64,000 bases of DNA from Rufibacter immobilis (GCF_003721565.1 NZ_RJJE01000009.1:62001-126000); one strand, 5' to 3'; shown: positions 8,375 through 18,202, counted from the stretch's first letter. Program-made: numbers and translations. The notes: generated by a model not told the origin, from the letters alone.

Positions 8375-9655
8375 TCAGATCAAATCCTGTAGGTGCAGCG
8401 TGGTTTCAAAGGACTTATAATTGCGGCTCACCTTAAGTACTAATCGCCGCCCCGGCGCATTCTGGAACTGGTCCAGCACCTCTACCAGCGTCTTCTCCAT
8501 GCACCTCACCCCATTGATGCTCAGGAGGGCATCGCCGGCCGCCAGGCCCGCGCGCTCGGCCGGGGAGTTGGGCAGCACGTGCGAAATGGTGTAGAAATTG
8601 AACCCTGGTATTGGGCTGATGAGCTCCAACCCGCTCAGGTTGTAATAGAATGGCTTTTTGAACTTGTGGTTGGGCCTGAGCAGCATGCGGCCATTGTGGT
8701 AATCAAACACCACCCTGAAACGTTGCAGCACATCGGCGCCTAAGTTTCCGTTGCGGTTGTTCAGCCCCAGCGCGTACCGGATAGACATGCTGTCTGGGAA
8801 GGAAGTGGGCGGCTTTTCAAGAATGTATTCTCCCAGATGCAGCGCCTCCAAACGCCCGATTTCGCCGTGAATGTCGCCGTTCAGGCCACGCCCTAAAAAG
8901 GCTTCAATGCGCCGCTCGGGCAACTTGGCTTGGGGCAGCGTGGGCGGGTACAATAGCATGGACGTGCTCATGCCGCTGTCCACAATGAGCCGGAGGGGGT
9001 ACTTGCGCTGGTCTGGGAATGCGACCTGCACCTGCACGTAGGGCTTGGCATCTTCTATGGTCAGCGGTATTACGGTGCATTTCTTGGCTTTTTTGGCGGG
9101 GTATTTATCTGGTTTATACAGCGTAAGGACTTTGCGGGCGTAGTCAATCTCCACCACAAAGGCATTGAAAAGCGGGTACCCGATGATGCCGTTCACCTCA
9201 ATGCCCAGCCGGGTGGAAAGGTTGAAGATGTTCTCCTCCAGTACCAACACTTTCTGGTTGGTGGCCTCCACCCCCGCAAAACTCATCCTGTTCCCCGACG
9301 ACAGCATGGCCTGGATGCCCGCCCCCTTGCCCAGCCCCCGCAGGTACAGGCGCTCAATGTTGTTGAGGGCAATAGTGTCAAACAGCCCCAGTTCCATGAG
9401 AAGCGTGCGGTCTACTCCGGTGTCAACCACAAAATTGAGGGATTTGGAGTTGTTGATCTGCACCGGAATGATGACCAGGTTGTGCACCAACTGGAACGGG
9501 ATGGCCACTTTCTTGCGCCCGAACTTAAACTTGAGCCCGTCTTCCTCTATTGGCAGCACCCGCCCCGTTTCCTGCGCAAAGGCCCCAAAGGGCAACAGCA
9601 AGCCCAGCAAAAAGAACAACTTCGTTAAAAACCGCTTTAGCTGAAGTTTTCCCAT
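8375..9655 (-). CDS. Secreted retropepsin-like aspartyl protease with PDZ domain
   Basis: A 426-residue protein with a signal peptide (ending FAQ at about residue 28). Two aspartyl-protease-like repeats follow: FVVDTGVDRTLL (Asp at about residue 78) and LIVDSGMSTSMLL. A C-terminal PDZ domain (about residues 345-420) contains SPAERAGLAAGDALLSING. This is the PF13650/PF13975 plus PDZ architecture common in Bacteroidota. It probably acts in the periplasm or on the surface. The second motif is DSG instead of DTG, which still preserves the catalytic Asp. Substrate unknown. Confidence 0.9.
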   Translation of the reverse strand: MGKLQLKRFLTKLFFLLGLLLPFGAFAQETGRVLPIEEDGLKFKFGRKKVAIPFQLVHNLVIIPVQINNSKSLNFVVDTGVDRTLLMELGLFDTIALNNIERLYLRGLGKGAGIQAMLSSGNRMSFAGVEATNQKVLVLEENIFNLSTRLGIEVNGIIGYPLFNAFVVEIDYARKVLTLYKPDKYPAKKAKKCTVIPLTIEDAKPYVQVQVAFPDQRKYPLRLIVDSGMSTSMLLYPPTLPQAKLPERRIEAFLGRGLNGDIHGEIGRLEALHLGEYILEKPPTSFPDSMSIRYALGLNNRNGNLGADVLQRFRVVFDYHNGRMLLRPNHKFKKPFYYNLSGLELISPIPGFNFYTISHVLPNSPAERAGLAAGDALLSINGVRCMEKTLVEVLDQFQNAPGRRLVLKVSRNYKSFETTLHLQDLI

Positions 9656-9837
9656 GACTGTTGACTCTGTCTGAGTAAGTTAGGAAATTATTCAGGAAAA
9701 GTAAAGAGGCCCCTCAACAGACCTTTCCAGCGTTTTTGCACGCACGCAGCCAGCTTTTCCGGCGAAAAAATCGGCTAAAAATCTCTCAAGAGGGCTTTCC
9801 GGCGCCGGGCCTCACCTTTGCCTATGGTAGCCGTTTT

Positions 9838-9877
9838 GCGTTTAGCGGCTTTTTTTCAGAAAACAGGCGCTAAACGC
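9838..9877. repeat. Dispersed palindrome, copy 7, in a divergent gap
   Basis: GCGTTTAGCGGC faces AGGCGCTAAACGC, with the variant pair C/G at the fourth G. It lies between divergent starts at 9655 and 9964. The rest of this 308-bp gap shows no gene. Confidence 0.8.
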
Positions 9878-9963
9878 ATTATTTCTTTTTCCTAACTTGC
9901 CCCGGGACGGCGGACAAGGCAGACACCGTCCGTACCGCCCCGTTTTACTTTTATTGTCATTCC

Positions 9964-10464
9964 ATGAACGACTCACTTTACCAACAATTGATAGAACAGG
10001 TGTTTGGCCCGGAGGAGACCGACATCAGCACCGAACTGGCCCCGCTGTACCGCGAACTGGAAAATGTCCTGCGCGAAGCCCGCCCCGGCCGCAAAAGCCA
10101 GGAGGAGGTAAGCTACCGGTTTGAGCGCCTGCGCCTGGGCTTGGGCATCAGTTTGCTGCAACTGCTCACAGATCTGGGCGGCGATGAGGAAAGTCTGCAG
10201 GTACGCGAACTGCTGCAGGAGGCGCTTCAGGCTCCGTCTGTGAAGGCCATAGACCAGGCCATCCAGAAGAAAGGCTATGTGTTTGAAGACCTCTTCACTG
10301 ATCTGTACGTGAATACTGACGCGGAGCTGGTGCTGGCTTTGTTTGAGGAAACCCTCAACGCCTCCAGCAAAGAGGAAACCGATGAGCTCATTGACCGCGC
10401 CCTCAGCCTGGCCGAAGACCTGGAGTTCCACCCCGGCGATGCCGAGGATGGGCCCGAGGAATAA
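9964..10464 (+). CDS. Hypothetical acidic helical protein
   Basis: A 166-residue soluble protein, strongly acidic (C-terminal EFHPGDAEDGPEE), with Leu-rich predicted helices and no signal peptide. I recognise no family. It is followed 30 bases later by a small membrane protein on the same strand, so the two are probably co-transcribed. Confidence 0.6.
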   Translation: MNDSLYQQLIEQVFGPEETDISTELAPLYRELENVLREARPGRKSQEEVSYRFERLRLGLGISLLQLLTDLGGDEESLQVRELLQEALQAPSVKAIDQAIQKKGYVFEDLFTDLYVNTDAELVLALFEETLNASSKEETDELIDRALSLAEDLEFHPGDAEDGPEE

Positions 10465-10494
10465 GCGCCTGCGCTGCTTTTGACACCTGCCGCA

Positions 10495-10917
10495 ATGGAG
10501 ATCACGCTCACTACCCCTGCCCTGCTGTTTCCGGCGCTCTCCCTGCTGCTGCTGGCCTTCACCAACCGGTTCATGTCCCTGGCCAAGCTCATCCGTGACC
10601 TGAAACACATCTACAAGACCAACCAGAGTCACCTCATTTACGGTCAAATCCAGAACCTGCGCACCCGGCTCATCCTTATTAGAAACATGCAGGCGGTGGG
10701 CATTGCCAGCATGTTTTCCTGCGTGCTGTGCATGTTCATGGTGTACGCGGGCTGGCAGACGGCCGGTAAGATTGTGTTTGGGGCGGGGCTGGTGTTGCTC
10801 ATGGTGTCCATGGCGCTCTCTTTGTGGGAGATCCAGATTTCGGTGAGGGCGCTGGAACTGGAGCTAAGCGATCTGGAGCACAAAGAAGATGCATCGCCCA
10901 CGCGTGCCTCCTCTTAA
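10495..10917 (+). CDS. DUF2721-like small membrane protein
   Basis: A 140-residue protein with three hydrophobic segments (about residues 9-25, 67-87 and 92-113) and a basic cytoplasmic loop with LIRDLKHIYK. This fits the DUF2721 family of unknown function. The ATG at 10495 gives a start just before the first membrane helix; an in-frame alternative five codons upstream would be non-ATG. It ends 9 bases before an extended dispersed palindrome. Confidence 0.7.
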   Translation: MEITLTTPALLFPALSLLLLAFTNRFMSLAKLIRDLKHIYKTNQSHLIYGQIQNLRTRLILIRNMQAVGIASMFSCVLCMFMVYAGWQTAGKIVFGAGLVLLMVSMALSLWEIQISVRALELELSDLEHKEDASPTRASS

Positions 10918-10926
10918 AGTATCATA

Positions 10927-10990
10927 GAACCCGCCGGTGCGTTTAGGGGCTCTTTTTCCAAAAACAGCCCCTAAACGAACCGGCGGGTTC
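10927..10990. repeat. Dispersed palindrome, copy 8, with unique outer stem
   Basis: The core 10939-10977 is nested in a second, copy-specific pair of arms: GAACCCGCCGGT (10927-10938) and ACCGGCGGGTTC (10979-10990). The whole forms a 64-bp near-perfect hairpin downstream of the DUF2721-like gene. Confidence 0.9.
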
Positions 10991-11124
10991 CCACAGGATG
11001 GAGAGGTTCCTTTTCAGTTTCTACGGAGTCTAAATCAGCTTTCTCTTACACTTTCGGGCCCTGCCCAGAACCGGCCCAATATCAGAAAATTACCCTATTT
11101 ACACGATTACCACCGGAAGAACTA

Positions 11125-11153
11125 TTGTTGCTGGGTTCCTCTTTATACCTTTG
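11125..11153 (+). promoter_or_regulatory. Bacteroidota promoter of queA
   Basis: TTG at 11125-11127 is followed after 18 nt by TACCTTTG (11146-11153), a full TAnnTTTG -7 element. It lies 24 nt before the queA ATG. This is one of the two best-spaced promoters in the window. Confidence 0.7.
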
Positions 11154-11177
11154 CTTTTTTATTGAGAAGAAACCTTC

Positions 11178-12410
11178 ATGCCTACTACTAACCCGCGTCA
11201 GATTTCTATAGCAGACTTCACCTATTCTTTGCCGGAGGAAAAGATTGCCCAATATCCGCTGGAGAACAGAGACCAGTCTAAACTTTTGCTCTACAAGAAC
11301 GGACGCATTTCAGACGCACAGTTCAAAGAGCTTCCTTCTTTGCTGCCCCCGCAGTCTTTGCTGGTGTTCAATGACACCAAAGTAGTACAGGCCCGCCTCC
11401 GGTTCCAGAAACCCACGGGCGGCGTAATTGAGCTTTTCTGCCTGGAGCCGCTAGACCCCGTGAGGGAGGTACAGCAGGCCATGCAACAGACCTATTCCGT
11501 TATCTGGAAGTGTCTGGTGGGCAACAACAAGCGCTGGCGCGAAGGCCGTTTGGAGATGCCTTTGGGGCCATACCCTTCAGACGGTTCCTTGTGGGCTGAG
11601 CGCCTGGCTCCCGCCGAGGAAGGTTTTGCCATCCACTTCACCTGGTCGCCGGGGAATAAGACATTCGCCGAGATTCTGGAACTGGCCGGTATGCTCCCGC
11701 TGCCTCCGTACATGAACCGTGACGTCCAGGAGTCTGACCAGGAACGATACCAGACGGTGTACGCCTCAGAGGCCGGCGCAGTGGCCGCCCCCACTGCCGG
11801 GCTGCACTTCACCCCTTCGGTCCTGCAACAACTCTCCGCCCAGGGGCACCAGCAGGGCTTTGTCACCTTGCACGTGGGAGCCGGCACCTTCAAACCCGTT
11901 AAGTCTGACTTGATGGAGTACCACTACATGCACGGGGAACAGCTTTCGGTGAGCAGGGCTTTCCTGGAGCAGCTGTTGCACCACGGAACTAAACCAGTGA
12001 TTGCGGTAGGCACCACCTCCATGCGTACCCTGGAAAGCCTCTACTGGCTGGGAACCGGCCTCTCTTTAGGGCTGCTTCCGCAGGAAGGCGAAGAACTCAC
12101 CGTTCCCCAGTGGTTTCCGTATGACGTGCGTACCACGCTCTCTGTACAGGAAGCCATAGAAGCCCTGCTACAGTACCTGGACACACAGCGCCTCACGCAC
12201 CTACAGGCTACTACCCGCATCCTCATTGCCCCCGGCTATCAGTTTAAGATCTGCAACGGGCTGGTCACCAACTTCCACCAGCCCCAGAGCACCCTGCTGC
12301 TGCTGGTTTCCGCTTTGATTGGTTCTACCTGGCAAAAGGTGTACAAACACGCCCTGGCCAACAACTACCGTTTTTTGAGCTACGGAGACAGTTCACTTCT
12401 GCTGCCGTGA
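11178..12410 (+). CDS. queA: S-adenosylmethionine:tRNA ribosyltransferase-isomerase QueA
   Basis: A 410-residue cytoplasmic enzyme that transfers and isomerises the ribosyl group of SAM onto 7-aminomethyl-7-deazaguanine in tRNA to give epoxyqueuosine. Family signatures run in order: LPEEKIAQYPLENRDQSKLL, FNDTKVVQARL, GMLPLPPYMNR, AAPTAGLHFT, TLHVGAGTFKPV, GTTSMRTLES and NFHQPQSTLLLLVSAL. It is longer than the usual enzyme of about 350 residues; the extra length is mainly inserts around residues 95-110 and 290-310. queD, an earlier step of the same pathway, begins at the far end of the window. Confidence 0.96.
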   Translation: MPTTNPRQISIADFTYSLPEEKIAQYPLENRDQSKLLLYKNGRISDAQFKELPSLLPPQSLLVFNDTKVVQARLRFQKPTGGVIELFCLEPLDPVREVQQAMQQTYSVIWKCLVGNNKRWREGRLEMPLGPYPSDGSLWAERLAPAEEGFAIHFTWSPGNKTFAEILELAGMLPLPPYMNRDVQESDQERYQTVYASEAGAVAAPTAGLHFTPSVLQQLSAQGHQQGFVTLHVGAGTFKPVKSDLMEYHYMHGEQLSVSRAFLEQLLHHGTKPVIAVGTTSMRTLESLYWLGTGLSLGLLPQEGEELTVPQWFPYDVRTTLSVQEAIEALLQYLDTQRLTHLQATTRILIAPGYQFKICNGLVTNFHQPQSTLLLLVSALIGSTWQKVYKHALANNYRFLSYGDSSLLLP

Positions 12411-12436
12411 CCTCACATTAAATACACATACTCAAC

Positions 12437-12488
12437 CCCTAGAAACAGAAACGGGAGGCAGATCTGCCTCCCGTTTCTGTTTCTAGGG
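12437..12488. terminator. 52-bp perfect palindrome between convergent genes
   Basis: Arms 12437-12462 and 12463-12488 are exact reverse complements with no spacer (centre GGCAGATCTGCC). It separates queA from the SusD gene. It is unrelated in sequence to the dispersed palindrome and stands where one would be expected, so it probably serves as the bidirectional terminator here. Confidence 0.85.
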
Positions 12489-12495
12489 AACTCTA

Positions 12496-13905
12496 TCAAT
12501 ACCCCCTATTCTGAGGGGCAAGATTTGGATTGGTTTCTATCTGTTGCAGCGGAATTGGCCATAGATCCCGGAAAGTATTGTCAAGATCAGTGCCTGAAGC
12601 AGGACAGAAATCTAATACTTCACAGGTAAGGTTATAGCGTTTTAGATCCATGAAGCGCATTCCCTCAAACGCGAATTCATACCTGCGCTGGGTTAGAATT
12701 TCCTGAAGCGCATCTTCATTGGTGGAAGGCGCTGCCTCTGATAAACCTGCGCGGTTACGGATAGCATTGATGTCATCAATGACTGCCCTAGACGGAGCTG
12801 CCCCGGCAGCGGCCATACGGGCATTGGCCTCCGCACGGATTAAATACATTTCGGCCAGCCGAATTATGGGCACGTTGTCGCCGTTGTTGATCACATCATT
12901 GTACTTCCTGATTTTGACCACCTCGTACTGAGGATCAAAAATAACACTTGACTCCAGGCGGGTATCTCCTTCATCGGCCGAGGCCACCAGTTCATCATAG
13001 AAATCAAAGTCAACGTAAAAGCGTTGTCCCAAGGAGCCGGGAGCCGCCGAAGAAGATGCCAGCGCATTTTGATCATCTCGGCTGAAAGCTAATTCAAAGA
13101 TCACTTCTTCTGTACTGGCATCCTGGGTGTTGCCCGTGGTGGAGAAAATGTCCCTGAAGTTGTTGGCGAGACGATATGGCCCGTTGTTGATCACAAGATT
13201 TGCCCTGTCTGCGGCCTGGCCCCATTTGCCCTGTTGCAGGTAAACCCTAGCTAGGAGTGCGGTGGCGGCCAAACCCGAAGCAGCATAAGGTTGCTGTGGA
13301 TTTTCTGTTCCGGCAAGGCTTGTTTCTGCCTCTCTGAGGTCTTGCTCAATCAGGGCATAAACTTCGGCCTCCGTACTTCTTCCCTCACTCTGCACCTCAT
13401 CAGGATTGGTAGGTACCCGTGTTATAATTGGTACTCCCCCAAACACCTTCACCAGATCAAAATAGGCTAATGCTCTCAGAAATTTGGCTTCTCCTGTAAA
13501 GGCGGCTTTCTCTTCTGGGGATAGGCTCTCTAAGGCTTCTACAGATTGAATAACCCAGTTGGCTCTTCCTATGGCGGTATAGATACTTCCCCATGTATCT
13601 GCAATCTGTAAGTTACTGGGGTTTATCCGGCGGTTCCCAATCTCAGCGTGGGTGGTGAAGGTACCGTCAAAGTAGAGGTTATCGGCGTACAAGTCCTGGT
13701 AGAACAAATATGCCAGGCCATAGTAGTCGCTTGATTGGAAGGCGCTGTAGATTCCCTGGACCGCTCGTGCGGCTGAGTTGGCGTCTGTGATGGCCTCATT
13801 CATCTCAATGCCGTTGTTGGGCTCAACATCTAAGATATTGTCACACCCTGTAGAGAACACATTCATTCCCACGGCAAGGCAAATCATGTATAGATACTTT
13901 TTCAT
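12496..13905 (-). CDS. SusD/RagB-family nutrient-binding outer-membrane lipoprotein
   Basis: A 469-residue surface lipoprotein that caps the SusC channel and binds the substrate. The lipobox is STGC with Cys at about residue 21. SusD signatures include DILDVEP near the N-terminus, the TPR-like AKFLRALAYFDLVKVFGGVP, and the C-terminal ILTQRRYEFAFEGMRFMDLKR. The ATG at 13905 begins the signal peptide. It follows its SusC partner by 7 bases. No glycosidase, peptidase or sigma/anti-sigma gene adjoins, so the substrate cannot be inferred from context. Confidence 0.96.
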   Translation of the reverse strand: MKKYLYMICLAVGMNVFSTGCDNILDVEPNNGIEMNEAITDANSAARAVQGIYSAFQSSDYYGLAYLFYQDLYADNLYFDGTFTTHAEIGNRRINPSNLQIADTWGSIYTAIGRANWVIQSVEALESLSPEEKAAFTGEAKFLRALAYFDLVKVFGGVPIITRVPTNPDEVQSEGRSTEAEVYALIEQDLREAETSLAGTENPQQPYAASGLAATALLARVYLQQGKWGQAADRANLVINNGPYRLANNFRDIFSTTGNTQDASTEEVIFELAFSRDDQNALASSSAAPGSLGQRFYVDFDFYDELVASADEGDTRLESSVIFDPQYEVVKIRKYNDVINNGDNVPIIRLAEMYLIRAEANARMAAAGAAPSRAVIDDINAIRNRAGLSEAAPSTNEDALQEILTQRRYEFAFEGMRFMDLKRYNLTCEVLDFCPASGTDLDNTFRDLWPIPLQQIETNPNLAPQNRGY

Positions 13906-13912
13906 AGGTCTG

Positions 13913-16900
13913 CTATAATCCAATGTTAACACCAAATGTGATGGTTCTTGCCTGCGGGAAGGTGTAGAAATCTACTCCCAGCGTAGTATTTGAGGTACCG
14001 GAGAAATTGACCTCCGGGTCAAACCCAGGATAATCGGTCCAGGTGACCAGGTTCTGGGCCTGCACGTACAGGCGCACGCTCCTCAGTTTCAAAGGCGAGA
14101 TCAAAGTGGTAGGCAACGTGTACCCCAGCATCAGGTTCTTCAGCCTGACATAGGAGCCATCATAAATAAAACGGTCCTGGTTGCTGCGGTTATTGTCATT
14201 CTCATCGCGCACAATGGCCCGGGGTACGTCTGTGACATCTCCCTCCTGCTGCCAGCGGTTCTTCACCAAAGCGAGCATATTGTCATCCAAGAAATTGGCT
14301 CCCAAATGTTGCTGGTACTGCATAGCAGGGTTTGCGATTTCATTGCCCACTGAGAATTGGAAAAAAGCCATGAGGTCAAATCCTCTGAAGGAGAAATTGT
14401 TGGTAAGCCCCCCAACAAAATCTGGTTGGGCGTTGCCAATAATGGTCAAATCATCATCCGTGATTCTGCCGTCCCCGCTTATATCCCGGAAATTGACATC
14501 TCCAGCCTGGGTGTCTATGATGCCGTTTCTGTTGGCGTCCACGGCTCTGGAGGCCGGCACATCTGCATTGGTGGAAAAGATACCATCAGTTTTAAAGCCA
14601 TAGAATGTACCAATGGGCTCTCCCTCCCGCAATACCAGAGAATTGCCGCCAAACCCGTAGAAAATGTCCTGGCCTTGGTACAACTCCTTTACCTCATTGC
14701 GGTTAAAGGAAATATTGAAGTCTGTTGACCAGGTAAAGCCTTTGTTCTCTGAGGTGAAATTGACTGTGTTCAAAGAGACTTCAAACCCTTGGTTCTTGAC
14801 ACTGCCAATGTTGGAAAAATAAGCCCCGAAGCCGCTTTGGGTGGGTACCGGCCGGGCGAACAATAGGTCTTCTGTATTCTTGATGTAATAGTCTAGGGCC
14901 AAATTAACCCGGTTACTGAACAGCCCCAGATCTACCCCTGCATTGAACTGTCTGGTTTCCTCCCATTTCAGTTCTGGGTTACCTAGTTGCGTGAAGGCAA
15001 AACCGGGTCTGTCTGCGTAAGGGGCGGCAGTCACTAGATTCAGATATGCAAAATCCCCAATCTCCTGGTTTCCGGTAATGCCATAGCTGGCCCGCAGTTT
15101 CAGTTCGCTCAGGGCTGGTATTTCTGGCATGAATGGTTCTTCCAGCACACGCCACCCCGCCGAGACAGAGGGAAAGAATCCGTACCGGTTATCAGGTCCA
15201 AAGCGGCTGGATCCGTCTGCCCTAAAATTCACCCCAATAAGATATCTATCCAGTAAATTAAGGTTTGCCCTACCAAACGCTGAAACAAGGGAGGCCGGAA
15301 CCAAAAGGTTGCTGCCCGCATTGATTCTGGTAGCACTGCCTATAAACCGGAAGCTCCCTCCTGGGTAACCTTCTCCGGTTACCGTGGTCACATCACGGGT
15401 GTTTTTCTCTGTAGAGGCACCTACGAGTAAACTCAAGTTACTGGTAGTGCCAAAGTCTAACCTATAATCAAGGGTAGCTTCTAGTAGCCGTTTGGTGATG
15501 GAAGAAGAGGTTCTGGTGGCTGAGCCTTCAGCGGATTGGGCTGCACTGCCTGGATAATTATTGGCCGTGTAGACCCGCTCTCCTAAGTTGAGCACATCTA
15601 CCCCTCCCCTAAGATTCAACGTCAACTTGGGCAGGATTTTATAGGTGGCGGTCGCGTTGGCCAACGTCCGGAAGTTGGTGTTTACCGCATCATTCTCTCT
15701 GCCTTCTGCCACCGGGTTGGTGTAGTAATAGTTGGGTTGGGTATAGGTGCCATCTTCATAATACACCGGCCAGATGGGCGAAGACGCCTGTGCATTGGCA
15801 AAGGGGCCTACCACCGTGTTGTCTCCCACTATCCGGTTGTTTTCGGCACGGCTTATCTGCAAACCCGCACTGAAAGACAACTTTTCATTGTACGTATGGT
15901 CCAGATTCAATCGGCCTGAATACCGCTGGTACCTGCTTCCGATGATGATTCCCTGCTGGTCAAAGTAATTGCCCGAGAGATAATACCGGGTTTTCAGATC
16001 ACCGCCGCTCACCGACAGTTCATAACTGCTGATGGCTGCGTTGTCCCGGGTTACTTGATCTATCCAATCTGTATTGGTAGGTTCAAAATCCACACCGCCA
16101 TAATAGTAATCCAGAAAATCTTCAAAGGTGGCTCCAGGATCAAGCCGCCCGTCATTGACATACGCTTCGGTCATGATCTCGGCGTATTCATCGGCGTTTA
16201 GGTAATCGGGCTTCCGCCACATATTTTGAATGCCGTAATAAGCATTGATGTTAGCGGTCGTTTTATTGGCTCTCCCCCGTTTAGTAGTGATTAAGACAAC
16301 TCCGTTGGCAGCCCGCGAACCATAGATGGCCGCCGCAGAGGCGTCTTTCAGAATGTCCATTGATTCTATATCGGCGGGGTTCAAGTCTGAGAGGGCGTTC
16401 ACACCCTGCCCACCAAAATCTATCTGCGAAAAATCGCCGGTAGTGAGTGGCACCCCGTCTACCACGTACAAAGGCTGGTTACTGGCCGAAATGGAGCTGG
16501 CTCCCCTAATTCTCACAGACACTCCCCCACCTGGCGTACCAGAGTTCTGAGAAATCTGGACACCGGCGGCACGCCCCTGTAAGGCTTGGTCCACCCCTAC
16601 CACGGGTACATTCTCAATGGCTTCAGCGGTCACCTTGGCTGTGGCACCGGTCACTTCTCGCCTTTCCTGGGTACCATACCCTACTACCACTACCTCTCCC
16701 AAGCTTCTAGTGGACTCTGCTAATTGGACATCAACCGTAGTATTGGTGCCTACTGTTGCTTCACGGGTATCAAACCCTAGGTAAGTGAAGGTGAGGGTAG
16801 CTGGGGTAGGGACACTTAACTCATACCGACCGTTGGCATCAGTGCTGGTTCCGGTGGTAGTACCTTTGACCACCACACTTACACCAGGTAAGGGAGTTCC

Positions 16901-17005
16901 ATCTGTGGCAGAGGTCACCCTACCGGAGATGATTCTGTTTTGGGCTTGTGCAGTATAATGCAGTACGCTCAGCAAAACAGCGAATAGAAGTATCAGTCTT
17001 TTCAT
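13913..17005 (-). CDS. SusC/RagA-family TonB-linked outer-membrane transporter
   Basis: A 1030-residue TonB-dependent importer. After the signal peptide (about 1-21) comes a carboxypeptidase-like beta-sandwich (residues 25-100; SGRVTSATDGTPLPGVSVVV). The SusC-specific EVVVVGYGTQERREVTGA follows, then the plug with the motif NGVVLITTKRGR, then the 22-strand barrel. It is the first gene of the susCD operon. The 284-bp divergent region upstream has no recognisable sigma-factor gene, no palindrome copy and no clear -33/-7 pair. Length is normal. Confidence 0.96.
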   Translation of the reverse strand: MKRLILLFAVLLSVLHYTAQAQNRIISGRVTSATDGTPLPGVSVVVKGTTTGTSTDANGRYELSVPTPATLTFTYLGFDTREATVGTNTTVDVQLAESTRSLGEVVVVGYGTQERREVTGATAKVTAEAIENVPVVGVDQALQGRAAGVQISQNSGTPGGGVSVRIRGASSISASNQPLYVVDGVPLTTGDFSQIDFGGQGVNALSDLNPADIESMDILKDASAAAIYGSRAANGVVLITTKRGRANKTTANINAYYGIQNMWRKPDYLNADEYAEIMTEAYVNDGRLDPGATFEDFLDYYYGGVDFEPTNTDWIDQVTRDNAAISSYELSVSGGDLKTRYYLSGNYFDQQGIIIGSRYQRYSGRLNLDHTYNEKLSFSAGLQISRAENNRIVGDNTVVGPFANAQASSPIWPVYYEDGTYTQPNYYYTNPVAEGRENDAVNTNFRTLANATATYKILPKLTLNLRGGVDVLNLGERVYTANNYPGSAAQSAEGSATRTSSSITKRLLEATLDYRLDFGTTSNLSLLVGASTEKNTRDVTTVTGEGYPGGSFRFIGSATRINAGSNLLVPASLVSAFGRANLNLLDRYLIGVNFRADGSSRFGPDNRYGFFPSVSAGWRVLEEPFMPEIPALSELKLRASYGITGNQEIGDFAYLNLVTAAPYADRPGFAFTQLGNPELKWEETRQFNAGVDLGLFSNRVNLALDYYIKNTEDLLFARPVPTQSGFGAYFSNIGSVKNQGFEVSLNTVNFTSENKGFTWSTDFNISFNRNEVKELYQGQDIFYGFGGNSLVLREGEPIGTFYGFKTDGIFSTNADVPASRAVDANRNGIIDTQAGDVNFRDISGDGRITDDDLTIIGNAQPDFVGGLTNNFSFRGFDLMAFFQFSVGNEIANPAMQYQQHLGANFLDDNMLALVKNRWQQEGDVTDVPRAIVRDENDNNRSNQDRFIYDGSYVRLKNLMLGYTLPTTLISPLKLRSVRLYVQAQNLVTWTDYPGFDPEVNFSGTSNTTLGVDFYTFPQARTITFGVNIGL

Positions 17006-17289
17006 GCACTAGAAGGGTTAGAGTTAATTAATAAAGGATTTATTTCTTCACTGGTAACACAGAACTTAACTTTACTAGGTGCAATTTTTTATGTTATACG
17101 TTCTATTACACAGGAAGTATATAGAAAGGACTTAATCTTTAGATAAAGTATTTAAATGAAAAAAGGCTTTGAATAACTGAAGTGTCAAAGGAAGAAGAGA
17201 CGGCTAAAATTGCATAATGCAGAAGACATCCTATGGTCTGGCTCCTTGCTTTTGAGTAATATTACAGTTGAAACTAAATCCTGATTTCT

Positions 17290-18165
17290 ATGAATAAGAT
17301 TGTGTCTTTGAAAACAGTGTGGGTGCTGGCTTTTGCCTTGTTCCTGATGGCGGGCAATGCCGCTGCCCAGATTAAAATGCCCGCCGCCAGCCCGGCCGCT
17401 ACCGTGAAACAAAGCATTGGCTTAGGTGATGTGACCGTTGAGTATTCCAGACCGAGCACAAAAGGACGGAAAATCTTCGGGGACCTGGCTCCCTACGGAA
17501 AAGTGTGGCGTACCGGCGCCAACGCCTCCACCAAACTCACCTTCTCTGAGGAAGTAATGCTGGAAGGAAACAAAGTACCCGCCGGACAGTACGCGCTGTA
17601 CACCATTCCGGGGGAAAAGGATTGGACGGTCATCATCCACAAGAACACCAAACACTGGGGAGACGGCGGCAAAGACTATAAGCCCGAAGAAGACTTAGTG
17701 CGCTTTAAGGTATCACCTAAGAAAACCGCCGACAAAGTAGAGACGTTCACCATTGGGTTCAGTGACCTTACCAGCAACGGCGCCGTGATGCAGATCATGT
17801 GGGAAAATACCTTAGTGCCCGTGAAAATCACCTCAGACGTAGACAGCAAAGTGATGTCGCAGATACAGGAGAAGGTAGTGAACGGGAATAACGTAACCCC
17901 AGCGCTTTACGCCGCCGCCGCTTCTTACTATGCAGACAACAACAAAGACCTGAAACAGGCGCTTACCTGGATGAAACAAGCCAACGAGAAAGACCCTAAG
18001 TTCTGGACATTGCACCAGCAAGCCAAAATCCAGGCCAAACTGAAGGATTACAAAGGCGCCACCGCTACTGCCCAGAAATCAATTGAACTGGCCAAGAGAG
18101 AAAGCAACGCCGACTATGTAGCCCTCAACGAGAAGCTCCTGGCCGAGATCAAAAACAAGAAATAG
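17290..18165 (+). CDS. Secreted DUF2911-domain protein with TPR-like C-terminus
   Basis: A 291-residue exported protein (signal peptide 1-26, ending AAAQ). Residues 35-180 match DUF2911, with the hallmarks VEYSRPSTKGRKIFGDL, PYGKVWRTGANAST and GQYALYTIPG. The last 100 residues are helical and TPR-like (LKQALTWMKQANEKDPKFWT). DUF2911 proteins are common in Bacteroidota and have no assigned function. The gene stands alone and diverges from susC. Confidence 0.88.
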   Translation: MNKIVSLKTVWVLAFALFLMAGNAAAQIKMPAASPAATVKQSIGLGDVTVEYSRPSTKGRKIFGDLAPYGKVWRTGANASTKLTFSEEVMLEGNKVPAGQYALYTIPGEKDWTVIIHKNTKHWGDGGKDYKPEEDLVRFKVSPKKTADKVETFTIGFSDLTSNGAVMQIMWENTLVPVKITSDVDSKVMSQIQEKVVNGNNVTPALYAAAASYYADNNKDLKQALTWMKQANEKDPKFWTLHQQAKIQAKLKDYKGATATAQKSIELAKRESNADYVALNEKLLAEIKNKK

Positions 18166-18202
18166 CGTTTAGGGGCGCTTTTTCTCAAATTAGGCCTAAA
18201 AC
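18165..18202. repeat. Dispersed palindrome, copy 9 (degenerate)
   Basis: The left arm GCGTTTAGGGGCGC starts at the last base of the DUF2911 stop codon. The right arm is reduced to TAGGCCTAAAAC. An intrinsic terminator follows at once. Confidence 0.65.

Noticed and set aside
17006-17289. Sigma/anti-sigma-type control region for SusCD
   Set aside because: No regulator gene adjoins and no convincing promoter pair was found in the divergent gap.
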